A stretch of DNA of 64,000 nt from Nocardioides lianchengensis (GCF_900101465.1 NZ_FMZM01000005.1:314291-378290), one strand, 5' to 3'; numbered from the stretch's first letter, positions 43,400 through 54,780 are shown. The notes: generated from the sequence alone by a model not told the origin. Program-made: numbers and translations.

Positions 43400-45883
43400 A
43401 TGAAGGCATCCCGATCCTGGATCGAGGAGTACGTCGACCTGCCGGCCGGCGTGACCACCGACGACCTGACCGCGCGGCTGACCGCGCTCGGTCTCAAGCT
43501 CGAGGCGATCGACCGCGCCGGCGACGCGATCACCGGCCCGCTGGTCCTCGGCCGGGTGCTCACGATGGAGCCCGAGCCGCAGAAGAACGGCAAGACGATC
43601 AACTGGTGCACCGTCGACGTCGGCGACGCCAACGGCACCGGCGAGCCCCAGGGCATCGTCTGCGGCGCCCACAACTTCGCACCCGGCGACCTGGTCGTCT
43701 GCGTGCTCCCGGGAGCAGTGCTCCCCGGCGACTTCGCGATCTCCGCGCGCAAGACCTACGGCCATCTCTCCGCGGGGATGATCTGCTCGGCGCGCGAGCT
43801 GGGTCTGGGCGAGGACCACGACGGCATCATCGTGCTGCCCGCCGACGCGGGCGAGCCGGGTCAGGACGCCTTCGGCGTGCTCGGGCTCGACGCCGAGGTG
43901 ATCGAGTTCGAGATCAACCCCGACCGGGCCTACGGCCTGTCGCTGCGGGGCATCGCCCGCGACGCGGCCCTGGCCTACGACGCGCCGTACCGTGACCCGG
44001 CGCTGCGCGAGACCCCGGCCGCCAACGCCGAGGGCTGGCCGGTCGAGGTCGACGACGCCGTCGGCTGTCCGGTCTTCGTGGCCCGGCAGGTGACCGGGTT
44101 CGACCCGGCCGCCCCGACGCCCGCGTGGCTGGCCGAGCGGCTCCAGCACGCCGGCATGCGCTCCATCTCGTTGGCCGTCGACATCACGAACTACGTGATG
44201 CTCGAGACCGGCCGCCCGATCCACGGCTACGACGCCGACAAGGTGCAGGGCACGGTCCGGGTCCGCCGGGCGACTGAGGGCGAGCGGCTGACCACCCTTG
44301 ACGGCACCGACCGGGCGCTGTCGCCCGAGGACCTGGTCGTCACCGACGACTCCGGCCTGATCGGCCTGGGCGGCGTGATGGGCGGTGAGACCACCGAGAT
44401 GTCGTCCACCACGACCTCGGTCCTCGTCGAGGCGGCCCACTGGGACGCCACCGCGATGTTCCGCACCGGCAAGCGGCACAAGATCTCCTCCGAGGCCGGC
44501 AAGCGCAACGAGCGCGGCGTCGACCCGACGATCTGCGAGGCCGCGGCCGACCGGGTGGTCGAGCTGCTCACGACGTACGGCGGCGGCACGGTCCACCCTG
44601 GTGTGACCGTGGTCGGCACCCCGCCGGTGCCGCTCGCGATCGCCATCGACGCCGACCTGCCCGCGCGGGTCACCGGCATCGCCATCGACCCCGCCACCGC
44701 CGTCGCCGACCTCGAGGCCGTGGGCTGCACCGTCACGGTGGACGGCGACCGGCTCACCGCAGTCCCGCCCAGCTGGCGCCCCGACCTCACGGACCCGTTC
44801 GACCTGGTCGAGGAGGTCGCCCGCGTGGTCGGCTACGACCAGGTGCCGAGCGTGCTGCCGACGCCGTCTGCGGGCCGCGGGCTGACCCGCGAGCAGCGGC
44901 TGCGCCGTCGGGTCGGGCGCACCGTGGCCGGTGCCGGCTACGTCGAGGTGGTCAGCTTCCCGTTCGTCGGCGAGGCGACCTTCAACGCCCTCGGCCTGCC
45001 GGCCGACGACCCGCTGCGGCACACGGTCGGGCTGGCCAACCCGCTCTCGAGCGAGGAGCCGGCCTACACGACGACGCTGCTGCCCGGCCTGCTGAAGGCC
45101 GCGGCCCGCAACGTCGGCCGCGGCGCGGCCGGGGTCGCGCTCTTCGAGACCGGCACGGTCGCGTTCCCCGTCGACCGCGGGCCGGCCCCGATCTACGGCG
45201 TCGACCGGCGCCCCACTGACGACGAGCTCGCGAAGCTCTTCGACACGCTGCCCGAGCAGCCGCTGCACCTCGCCGTGGTGCTGGCCGGTGAGCGGGAGCG
45301 GGCCGGCTGGTGGGGCGAGGGCCGCGAGGCCGGCTGGGCCGACGCGATCGGCCTCGCCCGTCGCGTGGCCACCGAGCTCGGGGTCGAGCTCGTGGTCGAG
45401 TCCGCGAGCCGGATGCCGTGGCACCCGGGTCGCTGTGCGCGGCTGCTGGTCGGCGACGAGGTCCTCGGTCACGCCGGTGAGCTGCACCCGAAGGTCGCGA
45501 AGGCCTACGGCCTGCCGCCCCGCCCCGCGGCTCTCGAGCTCGACCTCGACCTGCTGCTGCGCCGGGCCGTCGACGTGGCCTCCGGCCCGGTGGTCTCCGG
45601 CTACCCGGTCGCCAAGGAGGACGTCGCCCTCGTCGTCCCCGCGGCGACCGCCGCGGCGGCCGTCGAGGCGGCGCTGCGCGAGGGAGCCGGTGCCCTGCTC
45701 GAGTCGATCCGGCTCTTCGACGTCTACACCGGCGAGCAGGTCGGCGACGGGCACAAGTCGCTCGCCTTCGCGCTCCGGTTCCGCGCGACCGACCGCACGC
45801 TCACCGACGAGGAGGTCGGGGCCGCCCGCGACGCAGCCGTGGCCCTGGCCGCCGAGCGCACCGGCGCCGCCCAGCGGGCCTGA
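43400..45883 (+). CDS. pheT: Phenylalanine-tRNA ligase beta subunit
   Basis: Editing and tRNA-binding subunit of 827 residues. A tRNA-binding OB domain (about 40-150, GRVLTMEPEPQKNGKTINWC) is followed by the B3/B4 editing region with GGVMGGETTEMS, the B5 helical domain (DLPARVTGIAIDP), a catalytic-like module (PFVGEATFNALGLP) and the C-terminal anticodon-binding FDX-ACB domain from about 730 (YPVAKEDVALVVPA). ATG 43400 follows pheS by four bases. Confidence 0.96.
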   Translation: MKASRSWIEEYVDLPAGVTTDDLTARLTALGLKLEAIDRAGDAITGPLVLGRVLTMEPEPQKNGKTINWCTVDVGDANGTGEPQGIVCGAHNFAPGDLVVCVLPGAVLPGDFAISARKTYGHLSAGMICSARELGLGEDHDGIIVLPADAGEPGQDAFGVLGLDAEVIEFEINPDRAYGLSLRGIARDAALAYDAPYRDPALRETPAANAEGWPVEVDDAVGCPVFVARQVTGFDPAAPTPAWLAERLQHAGMRSISLAVDITNYVMLETGRPIHGYDADKVQGTVRVRRATEGERLTTLDGTDRALSPEDLVVTDDSGLIGLGGVMGGETTEMSSTTTSVLVEAAHWDATAMFRTGKRHKISSEAGKRNERGVDPTICEAAADRVVELLTTYGGGTVHPGVTVVGTPPVPLAIAIDADLPARVTGIAIDPATAVADLEAVGCTVTVDGDRLTAVPPSWRPDLTDPFDLVEEVARVVGYDQVPSVLPTPSAGRGLTREQRLRRRVGRTVAGAGYVEVVSFPFVGEATFNALGLPADDPLRHTVGLANPLSSEEPAYTTTLLPGLLKAAARNVGRGAAGVALFETGTVAFPVDRGPAPIYGVDRRPTDDELAKLFDTLPEQPLHLAVVLAGERERAGWWGEGREAGWADAIGLARRVATELGVELVVESASRMPWHPGRCARLLVGDEVLGHAGELHPKVAKAYGLPPRPAALELDLDLLLRRAVDVASGPVVSGYPVAKEDVALVVPAATAAAAVEAALREGAGALLESIRLFDVYTGEQVGDGHKSLAFALRFRATDRTLTDEEVGAARDAAVALAAERTGAAQRA

Positions 45884-45888
45884 GTCCC

Positions 45889-48800
45889 GTGGACCTGCGC
45901 CTGCTCGACGCCGTGAGCTGGCGCGGGTCACCGGTGGCGGGGGAGCGCACCCACGCCCTCCTCGCCGCCCTCGCCTCGGCGCCCGGCGAGGGCGTGAGCG
46001 AGGAGCGGCTGATCGACGAGATCTGGGGCGACGACGTCCCCGCCAACCCGGTCAAGGCGCTCCAGGTCGTCGTCTCGCGCGCGCGCACGGCGACCAGCGC
46101 GGACGCCGTCGTCCGGGCGCCCCACGGCTACCGCCTCGGCCCAGTCGACAGCGACGTCACCGAGGTACGGCGGGCGACGCTGGCCGCCCACGACGCCGAG
46201 CGCCGCGGCGACTGGGCCGGCGCCGCCGCGGCGGCACGCATCGTCACGGGGCAGCGGATCGCCGACTCCGGGGAGGGCGAGCTCGCCACCCTGCGCGCGA
46301 CCGCCCGCACCGCACGGGAGGCGATGACCCGGCTGCTGGGCCGGGCGCTCTCCGTCCTCGGCGAGCACGAGGAGGCGCTGACCGTCCTCGACGGCTCGGC
46401 CCCCGACGAGCCCACCCTGCTGGCCCTGCTGCGCAGCGAGGCTGCCGTCCGCGGCGTCCCGGCGGCCCTGGAGCGGTACGACGAGGTGCGCCGCAACCTC
46501 GCCGACCGCCTCGGCGTCGACCCCGGCCCGGAGCTGCAGGCACTGCACGCCGAGCTGTTGGCCCGCGACCACCCGGTCCGCGAGGGACTCCGGTACGACG
46601 CGTCGCGGCTGATCGGTCGCGACGACGACCTCGCCGCCCTGGCCGCGATGACCCGCTCCTCAAGGCTGGTCTCGATCGTCGGGCCCGGCGGGCTGGGCAA
46701 GACCCGGCTGGCCCACCTGCTCGGCCGGCGGGCCGAGCAGGCGACGGTGCACTTCGTGGAGCTGGTCGGCGTCACCTCGCCGGAGGGCGTCGCCGCGGAG
46801 GTCGGCGACACCCTCGGGGTGCGCGACTCCTACGTCACCCGGGTCAGCGAGGCGGCCCGCCGTACCGACCTGCTCGCCCGCATCGTCGACCGGATCGGCA
46901 CCGCGCCCTCACTGCTGGTTCTCGACAACTGCGAGCACGTCGTCGAGGCCGCCGCCGACCTGGTCGCCCAGCTGCTGGCCCGCACCCCGCAGCTGAGCGT
47001 GGTCACCACGACCCGCTCGCCGCTGGGGCTGGCCGCGGAGCGGGTCTACCTGCTGCCGCAGCTCGGCACCGACGACGCCGTCGAGCTGTTCCGCGAGCGG
47101 GCCACGTCCGCGCGGCCCGGCGTACGTCTGGACGACGGGGAGGTCCGGTCCCTGGTGGAGCGGCTCGACGGGCTGCCGCTGGCCGTCGAGCTCGCCGCGG
47201 CCCGGGTCCGTGTCATGTCCGTCGCCGAGATCACGCGTCGCCTCGACGACCGCTTCACGCTGCTGCGCGGAGGGAGTCGCGACGCTCCCGAGCGGCATCA
47301 GACGCTGCTCGCCGTCATCGACTGGTCGTGGGCGCTGCTGCCCGACGACCAGCGGGCCGCGCTGCGCCGGCTGTCGGTCTTCCGCGACGGCTTCGCCCTG
47401 GACGGCGCGGTCGCGGTCGTGGGCTCGCCGGACGCCCTCGACCTGGTGGAGCGGCTGGTCGAGCAGTCCCTGGTCACCGTTCATGAGACCGGCGACGGGC
47501 TGCGCTACCGGCTGCTGGAGACGGTGCGCGAGTTCGGCCGGCTCCGGCTGCAGGAGGCCGGCGAGGAGGCCGGTGCGACGACCGGGCTGCGCGCCTGGGC
47601 GACGAGTCTCGCCGGTGCCCTCGCTCCCCAGCTCTTCACCGTCGACCAGGTGGCCGTGATGCGGGCGGTCCGGGTCGAGGAGGGGAACCTGGTCGACGCC
47701 CTGCGCCGGGCGCTGGCCGACCGCGACGCCGACGCGGTCGTCGTCCTCGCCGCGGCCCTGATGGGCTTCTGGTCGATCGAGGGCGCCCACCTGAAGGTGG
47801 TGGGGATGGCGGACTCCGTCGAGGACGTGCTGCACGACGCCGAGCTCCGCGACGACCTCGGGGTCGTGCTGCGCGCGGTCCTTAGCGCGGTGGTCGTGAA
47901 CGCGATGATCTTCGCGAACGAGACGTCGAAGCGGGCGATGGCCCGGCTCGAGGAGCTCGGCCCGGGCGATGAGCCACGGGTCGCGGGCATGGTCCGCGGC
48001 CTGCTGGCGACGGGCGGCAGCGAGGACGACCCGGCCGCGATGGAGGCGCTCTGCGACGACCCCGACCCCTTCGTCGCGCGGATCGCGCTGCAGTGGGCGT
48101 GCCAGGTCTACGAGAATGCCGGCGAGCTGGCCCTGGCCCGGCAGCGTGGCGAGCGGTCCCTGGCGCTGTGGACCGTCGAGGACGGGCCCTGGGGCCGGGC
48201 CCTGACGACCGCCCAGCTGGCCAGCCTGGCCCTCTCCGCCGGCGACATCGCGGAGGCCGAGCGGCTCGCGGCGGCCGCGCTGCCCGACCTCGTCGCGCTC
48301 GGGGCCGACGAGGACGCCGGGCAGACCCGCTCGGTCTTCGCGATCGCGGCGCTGCGGTCCGGGCGGGTCGACGAGGCGGAGCGGATCTTCGAGGAGATCG
48401 CGGCCACCGACGGGGGCCAGTCGCTGATGGGCGGGGCCATCAGCATCCTGTGCGGTCGGGCCGAGGTCGCACTGGCCCGCGGGCAGGTCGGCGAGGGGCT
48501 GGCGTCGTACCGGGCCGGCATCGCGGAGCTCGAGCGGCGTACCTTCCCGGGCAACGCGCTGCCCACGGGCTTCTCCCCGTGGGTCCTCTACCCGAGTGCC
48601 GCCGCTCTCTGTGCCCACATCCAGAGCGGCGAACGGGCCTCCGGCCGGTCGCTGCACGCCGGGCTGGTCGAGCGGGCCGGACTCGCGCTCGACGTCGAGG
48701 CGCCGTACCTCGACTACCCGGTGGTCGGCTCGGTCGTCTACGCCCTCGGCCTGTGGGAGCTCACCCGCCCGGAGGGCCCGGGGGAGCACGCCGCCGCCCT

Positions 48801-48987
48801 GATCGCGACAGCCGACCGCTTCGCCTACAACCGGATGCTGCCGAGCCTCGACTGGGCCTGGGCGCAGCAGCGCGCCGAGGACCTGGTCCCCGGCGCACTG
48901 ACTGCTGCCGCCGACGCGCTGGGCGAGCGCCGTCCGCACGAGCTCCGCGACGACGTACGACGCCTGGTCGTCCGGCTCGTTCCGTGA
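45889..48987 (+). CDS. SARP/BTAD-type transcriptional regulator with NB-ARC-like ATPase (AfsR-like)
   Basis: A 1032-residue regulator. The N-terminal 85 residues resemble an OmpR-type winged helix (EERLIDEIWGDDVPANPVKALQ, VRAPHGYRL). The bacterial transcriptional activation domain follows (about 95-225, ending DRLGVDPGPELQALHAELL). An STAND/NB-ARC ATPase has Walker A IVGPGGLGKTRL (about 263-274), LLVLDNCEHVVEA and TTRSPLGLAAERVY. The C-terminal 400 residues look like helical TPR-type repeats. It faces the DrrAB-like exporter genes convergently, and direct heptad repeats of SARP type precede that exporter. GTG 45889 follows pheT by five bases. Confidence 0.88.
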   Translation: MDLRLLDAVSWRGSPVAGERTHALLAALASAPGEGVSEERLIDEIWGDDVPANPVKALQVVVSRARTATSADAVVRAPHGYRLGPVDSDVTEVRRATLAAHDAERRGDWAGAAAAARIVTGQRIADSGEGELATLRATARTAREAMTRLLGRALSVLGEHEEALTVLDGSAPDEPTLLALLRSEAAVRGVPAALERYDEVRRNLADRLGVDPGPELQALHAELLARDHPVREGLRYDASRLIGRDDDLAALAAMTRSSRLVSIVGPGGLGKTRLAHLLGRRAEQATVHFVELVGVTSPEGVAAEVGDTLGVRDSYVTRVSEAARRTDLLARIVDRIGTAPSLLVLDNCEHVVEAAADLVAQLLARTPQLSVVTTTRSPLGLAAERVYLLPQLGTDDAVELFRERATSARPGVRLDDGEVRSLVERLDGLPLAVELAAARVRVMSVAEITRRLDDRFTLLRGGSRDAPERHQTLLAVIDWSWALLPDDQRAALRRLSVFRDGFALDGAVAVVGSPDALDLVERLVEQSLVTVHETGDGLRYRLLETVREFGRLRLQEAGEEAGATTGLRAWATSLAGALAPQLFTVDQVAVMRAVRVEEGNLVDALRRALADRDADAVVVLAAALMGFWSIEGAHLKVVGMADSVEDVLHDAELRDDLGVVLRAVLSAVVVNAMIFANETSKRAMARLEELGPGDEPRVAGMVRGLLATGGSEDDPAAMEALCDDPDPFVARIALQWACQVYENAGELALARQRGERSLALWTVEDGPWGRALTTAQLASLALSAGDIAEAERLAAAALPDLVALGADEDAGQTRSVFAIAALRSGRVDEAERIFEEIAATDGGQSLMGGAISILCGRAEVALARGQVGEGLASYRAGIAELERRTFPGNALPTGFSPWVLYPSAAALCAHIQSGERASGRSLHAGLVERAGLALDVEAPYLDYPVVGSVVYALGLWELTRPEGPGEHAAALIATADRFAYNRMLPSLDWAWAQQRAEDLVPGALTAAADALGERRPHELRDDVRRLVVRLVP

Positions 48988-48991
48988 CGAC

Positions 48992-49819
48992 TCACATCTT
49001 CCGGGCGTAGCTCCGCACGGCGAGCGGCGCGAAGATCGCGACGACGACGGCGCAGCCGAGCAGTGCCCAGGCGACCTCGCCGGTGACGTTGCCATCGTTG
49101 ATCAGGTCGCGGACGGCCGAGACGACGTGCGAGACCGGGTTGACTTTGACGAAGGCCTGCAGCCAGCCCGGGAGGGTGCTCTCGGGCACGAAGGCGTTGG
49201 ACAGGAACGTCAGCGGGAACATGATCATCATCGAGATGCCCTGCACGGCCTGGGCGCTGCGGGCGATGGTGCCGAGATAGGTGAAGATCCAGGCCAGCGA
49301 CCAGCCGGCGACGATGGTCAGCGCCCAGCCGGCGAGCACGCCGAGCACCCCGCCGCCCGGCCGGTAGCCCATGGCCAGGCCGACCAGGATGGTCAGGGTC
49401 GCGGCCGTGCCGTAGCGGAGCAGGTCGGCGAGGGCCGGGCCCGCGAGCGGGGCGATCCGCGCGATGGGCAGCGACTTGAACCGGTCGAAGACGCCCTTGT
49501 CCATGTCCTCGCGCAGCTGGATGCCGGTCGCCATGCAGGCGGTGAGGGCGGTCTGGGCCAGGATGCCGGGGATGATGACCGGCAGGTAGTCCGCGACGCT
49601 GCCGGAGATCGCGCCGCCGAAGATGTAGGCGAACATCGCCGTGAACAGCAGCGGCTGGATCGTGACGTCGAAGAACTGCTCGGGGTTGCGCCGCATCTTC
49701 TTGGTCGAGCGCCAGGCCATCGACACGGTCTGGCTCAGCGTCTCGGCGAGCGTCGGGCGGGGGGCCAGCGTGCGGTCCTCGACGAGGACCGTCTCGTGCT
49801 CGGCAGTCAGGGTGGTCAT
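48992..49819 (-). CDS. ABC-2 type exporter permease (DrrB-like)
   Basis: A 275-residue membrane protein with six helices (beginning QPLLFTAMFAYIFGGAISG) and the ABC-2 signature region around FLSNAFVPESTLPGWLQAFVKVNPVSH (described here by its ends, about 195-221). The family exports antibiotics, glycopeptides or lipids, for example daunorubicin. ATG 49819 overlaps the ATPase stop (ATGA). Its 3' end is four bases from the BTAD regulator's stop. Confidence 0.9.
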   Translation of the reverse strand: MTTLTAEHETVLVEDRTLAPRPTLAETLSQTVSMAWRSTKKMRRNPEQFFDVTIQPLLFTAMFAYIFGGAISGSVADYLPVIIPGILAQTALTACMATGIQLREDMDKGVFDRFKSLPIARIAPLAGPALADLLRYGTAATLTILVGLAMGYRPGGGVLGVLAGWALTIVAGWSLAWIFTYLGTIARSAQAVQGISMMIMFPLTFLSNAFVPESTLPGWLQAFVKVNPVSHVVSAVRDLINDGNVTGEVAWALLGCAVVVAIFAPLAVRSYARKM

Positions 49820-50856
49820 CGGGTCGCCTCCGGGGTGAGGTCGGGAGTGGTGGTGTCCTCGTCGGTGCCGTGGCCGGTGATGGCCAGGAACACCTCGTCG
49901 AGGGTGGGCTTCTGCACGGTGGCGGCCGCGATCGACAGCCCGGACTGGCGCAGCGCGATCAGGACGTCGGCGGCCTGGTTGGCGTCGCTGAGCGAGGCGT
50001 TGAGGCCGCCGTGCTCCGGGGTCAGGACGGGCTCCTCACCCAGCACCCGCCGGACGACCTCGAGCGCGGCGGCGGTGTCGGCCTCGTTGGACATCCGCAA
50101 CTGCAGCGAGGAGCTGCCGACCGAGGTCTTCAGCTCGTCGGGGGTGCCCTCGGCGACCTTCAGGCCGCGGTCGATGACGGCGATCCGGTCGGCCAGCTGG
50201 TCGGCCTCGTCGAGGTACTGGGTCGTCAGCAGCACGGTGCTGCCCTCGCGGACCAGGTCGCGGATGGTGTCCCACATCTGGCCCCGGGTCCGCGGGTCGA
50301 GGCCGGTGGTCGGCTCGTCGAGGAAGATGAGGGGCGGACGCGAGATCAGGCTGGCCGCGAGGTCGAGGCGGCGGCGCATGCCGCCCGAGAAGGTCGAGAT
50401 CTGCCGGTCGGCCGCCTCGGTGAGGCCGAAGCGCTCGAGCAGGTCGTCGGCGGTCGCCCGGGCCCGCGCCGAGCGCAGGCCCTGCAGCCGGCCGAAGAGC
50501 CAGAGGTTCTCGCGCCCGGTGAGGTTCTCGTCGACCGAGGCGTACTGGCCGGTCACGCCGACCAGCTGGCGCACCATGTGTGGCTGCTCGCGGACGTCGA
50601 CGCCGAAGACCGACGCCGTGCCGCCGTCGATCGGCAGCAGGGTGGCGAGCATCCGGATCATCGTGGTCTTGCCGGCCCCGTTGGGACCGAGCACGCCGAA
50701 CACCTCGCCGCGACGGACCTCGAGGTCGACGCCGTCCACGGCGCGATGGGAGCCGAAGGTCTTGACCAGGCCGGTCGCGGTGACCGCCAGGTCGGTGCCG
50801 GCCAGGTCGGTGTCGGCCAGGGCGGTGGGGGCCAGGGAGGAGGGGAGTGCTGTCAT
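49816..50856 (-). CDS. ABC exporter ATP-binding protein (DrrA-like)
   Basis: A 346-residue ATPase. Walker A GPNGAGKTT (about 54-62), signature FSGGMRRRLDLAASL (about 151-165), Walker B LIFLDEPTTGLD and a switch His position reading LTTQYLDEAD are typical of the daunorubicin-resistance DrrA group, as is the C-terminal extension of about 100 residues. Substrate unknown. Three TTCACGG repeats lie 25-53 bases upstream of ATG 50856, so activation by the neighbouring SARP-type regulator is likely. Confidence 0.92.
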   Translation of the reverse strand: MTALPSSLAPTALADTDLAGTDLAVTATGLVKTFGSHRAVDGVDLEVRRGEVFGVLGPNGAGKTTMIRMLATLLPIDGGTASVFGVDVREQPHMVRQLVGVTGQYASVDENLTGRENLWLFGRLQGLRSARARATADDLLERFGLTEAADRQISTFSGGMRRRLDLAASLISRPPLIFLDEPTTGLDPRTRGQMWDTIRDLVREGSTVLLTTQYLDEADQLADRIAVIDRGLKVAEGTPDELKTSVGSSSLQLRMSNEADTAAALEVVRRVLGEEPVLTPEHGGLNASLSDANQAADVLIALRQSGLSIAAATVQKPTLDEVFLAITGHGTDEDTTTPDLTPEATR

Positions 50857-50880
50857 GCCCCCAGGGTGGGGCGGCCCGGT

Positions 50881-50909
50881 TTCACGGCGCCTTCACGGCG
50901 CCTTCACGG
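50881..50909. promoter_or_regulatory. SARP-type operator: three TTCACGG heptads at 11-bp spacing
   Basis: TTCACGG occurs at 50881-50887, 50892-50898 and 50903-50909, separated by CGCC, giving an exact period of 11 bp, one helical turn. Binding of SARP activators to heptameric direct repeats spaced 11 bp apart is established for this class. The site is upstream of the minus-strand exporter genes and close to a SARP-type regulator gene. Confidence 0.65.
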
Positions 50910-50933
50910 ACCGCCCCCCGGTGCCTGGGTTCC

Positions 50934-52280
50934 TCAGAGGTGGCGCAGCGGCACCGACGCGACCTGCATAAAGTGGTCGGAGGACGTCTGCGACTTCGCG
51001 GTGAAGTAGAGGTTCGTGTAGCCGCAGGAGCCGCGCGGGCCGCCGTACGTCAGGATGTAGTCGCGCCGGTGCGGCGAGGGGCCGAGCGGGAACTTATAGA
51101 GGTTCGACGTCGGCATGTGCGCCCCCTTCAGGGCGCTCGTGGCGTAGGTGTCGTACAGACCCGCGTTGAGCAGGGCACGCTGCACGTTGTTGAAGGGCAT
51201 CGTGTTGGCCGTGGAGTTGAGGTCACCCGCGACCACGATCTGGTCGCTCGGGAAGGCCTTGCGGAGGCTCTTCAGGAAGCCGAGCGTCTTGGCCGTCTGG
51301 CGACCGCGGATGTCGAAGTCGCCGCGGGTCTCGCCCACCCGCAGGTGGTTGGACGTGACGACGAACGAGGCCTGGGTGCCACTCGTGGCCTGCAGCCGCA
51401 CCCAGGGCATCAGGGAGTCCAGGGGCGCCTTCGGGTCGGTGACCCGGGAGAGCCCCTGGGCCAGCTCGGTGTAGACGTTCGCGTCGTAGATGATCCGGGT
51501 GCCGGTCAGGCCGCCGAGCACCCCGTAGTACGAGTTGTCCACGCCGTCGACCCAGGCGGCGGAGTCGTCGGCCTCGTTGAGCCGATCGATGATCCACTGG
51601 TGCTGGCGCACCGACCCGTTGCCCATGCCCTCCTTGCCGCTGGCCTCCTGGAGCGCGACCACGCGGGCGCCGCTGCGCCGGATGTCCTTGATGACGTTGG
51701 GCCCCCGGAGGTTCCAGCCGAGGCCCTTCGGCTTGTCGGTCGTGTCGCCCTTCCAGGTGCGGACGTTGAAGGTGCCGACCGTGACCCGGTCCTGGGGGAG
51801 CGCGGTGCAGGGGAAGGTCAGCGGCGCCTGGATCCACTTGGTGGGGCTGCCGCCCTTGGTGCCCTTCTTGCGGATGGCCGAGATCCGCACGAACGAGTAG
51901 TTGCCGGACGTCGGCAGCGCGTCGACGGCTCGCGCGACGACGATCGACGTCTTGCGGCGATTGACCTTGTACGTCTTGACGTCGCGGTCCAGCCGACGGC
52001 TCGGACCGACCGTGAGCACGTAGTGCTTGAGGCGCTTGACCGGCCCCGGCCGCTTCCAGCTGACCTTGATTCGGCCGTCCGGCAGGCTCGCCAGGCTCAG
52101 CCCCAGGCCACCGACGCCGTTCGCCGGGCTGCCGGCGTTGGTGCCGGTCGGGTTGGTGTTGCGTCGCTCCAGCGCAGTGGTGGCCACCCCGGCCTGCGCG
52201 GGCGCGGTGCCGAGCACGAACGCGAGCAGCAGCAGGGCCGTGAGTGCCTGGACGAGGCGGGCGGTCGGACGAGCGGGCAT
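50934..52280 (-). CDS. Secreted endonuclease/exonuclease/phosphatase-family protein
   Basis: A 448-residue protein with an N-terminal signal peptide (RLVQALTALLLLAFVLGTAPAQA, cleavage near residue 30). A fibronectin type III-like segment follows (about 55-150, LPDGRIKVSWKRPGPVKRLK), and then an EEP domain (about 165-448). The EEP motifs are TVGTFNVRTW, ALQEASG, TSNHLRVGE, VVAGDLNSTANTMP and the terminal SSDHFMQ, which together supply the metal and catalytic residues. It probably hydrolyses extracellular nucleic acid or a phosphoester; the substrate is unknown. ATG 52280. Confidence 0.85.
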   Translation of the reverse strand: MPARPTARLVQALTALLLLAFVLGTAPAQAGVATTALERRNTNPTGTNAGSPANGVGGLGLSLASLPDGRIKVSWKRPGPVKRLKHYVLTVGPSRRLDRDVKTYKVNRRKTSIVVARAVDALPTSGNYSFVRISAIRKKGTKGGSPTKWIQAPLTFPCTALPQDRVTVGTFNVRTWKGDTTDKPKGLGWNLRGPNVIKDIRRSGARVVALQEASGKEGMGNGSVRQHQWIIDRLNEADDSAAWVDGVDNSYYGVLGGLTGTRIIYDANVYTELAQGLSRVTDPKAPLDSLMPWVRLQATSGTQASFVVTSNHLRVGETRGDFDIRGRQTAKTLGFLKSLRKAFPSDQIVVAGDLNSTANTMPFNNVQRALLNAGLYDTYATSALKGAHMPTSNLYKFPLGPSPHRRDYILTYGGPRGSCGYTNLYFTAKSQTSSDHFMQVASVPLRHL

Positions 52281-52395
52281 GAGTGACTCCAGGGAGCATC
52301 GAGGGTCGTGGGCGCTCGTCGGGTCTGTCGGCGGCCCAGCCGTCGACCTTAGCGAGATGCCCGCGTGCGCGGGGGCGCTTTCGGGAAGCTCGCGC

Positions 52396-53187
52396 TCAGT
52401 CGAGGGGCTGGTCGACGCAGGCGCGGAAGGCGTCGTACGTCGCCGGGTCGCCGCTCACCGCGATGCCCTCCTCGTCGCGGCGCCGCCAGAGCCAGGCGTC
52501 CAGGTCGGCCGCGCTGCCGGCGATCACCGCATGGGCCGGGCTGCCCGGATCGTCCACGACCTGCACGTGCGGACCGTCGTAGACCTTGCCGGACCCCGGG
52601 TCGGTGCCGAAGAACATCGACGGACGGACCCAGATCGCGGTGCCGAGGTCGACCAGGTCGAGGCGCAGGAGGGACGTGCCGACCTCGACGCGTCCCCACG
52701 CGGGGGCGTCCCCGCCGTACATCACGTCGAGCACCTCGAGCACTCCGTCCCCGGCCAGGGCCGCGTCCAGGGGCGTGACCGTCCCGGCGGTCTGCTCCGC
52801 GTCGAGGCGGTGGATCAGCGCCTCGTGCGCCTGCCGGCGGAAGCTGGTGCCGACGGTCTGCACGGGGGACCAGTGCCAGGCCGCCGCGTGGGGGCCGGCC
52901 GCCTCGAGCTCGTGCACCAGGGCGGCCGAGTGCTCGTCGAACGCCGCCAGCAGCCCGTCGTACGACGCCGACCGCGCGGGGCGGGGCAGCTCCTCGTCCG
53001 GGGGTGCCGGCCGGGTCCGGACCACGTGGGCCCAGAACCACTGCACCTCGGTGAGGTGCCAGAGCAGGTCGGCCGCGTCCCAGTCGGGGCAGGCCGGGAC
53101 CCGGGCGGCCGGGTCGCAGGGGGCGAGGACGGCGCGGAACCGGGCGGACTCGCGACGGATGTGGTCGAGGAAGGTCGGGTACTCCAC
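52396..53187 (-). CDS. Maleylpyruvate isomerase-type mycothiol-dependent (DinB-fold) protein
   Basis: A 263-residue protein. The N-terminal DinB-like four-helix bundle has the metal histidines in LLWHLTEVQWFW (about 41-52) and RRQAHEALIHRLDAEQ (about 131-146), the pattern of mycothiol-dependent enzymes. A C-terminal SCP2-like domain (about 160-260) ends DAWLWRRRDEEG. The exact substrate is unknown; most relatives are named after maleylpyruvate isomerase. GTG 53187 is six bases after TAGGTT, suggesting a leaderless mRNA. Mycothiol use supports an actinobacterial host. Confidence 0.85.
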   Translation of the reverse strand: MEYPTFLDHIRRESARFRAVLAPCDPAARVPACPDWDAADLLWHLTEVQWFWAHVVRTRPAPPDEELPRPARSASYDGLLAAFDEHSAALVHELEAAGPHAAAWHWSPVQTVGTSFRRQAHEALIHRLDAEQTAGTVTPLDAALAGDGVLEVLDVMYGGDAPAWGRVEVGTSLLRLDLVDLGTAIWVRPSMFFGTDPGSGKVYDGPHVQVVDDPGSPAHAVIAGSAADLDAWLWRRRDEEGIAVSGDPATYDAFRACVDQPLD

Positions 53188-53193
53188 GGGCGG

Positions 53194-53199
53194 AACCTA
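53194..53199 (-). promoter_or_regulatory. -10 box of leaderless promoter for the mycothiol-dependent protein
   Basis: On the minus strand TAGGTT is six bases before the GTG at 53187 with no ribosome binding site between. Confidence 0.5.
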
Positions 53200-53200
53200 G

Positions 53201-54776
<1,576 letters not shown>

Positions 54777-54780
<4 letters not shown>

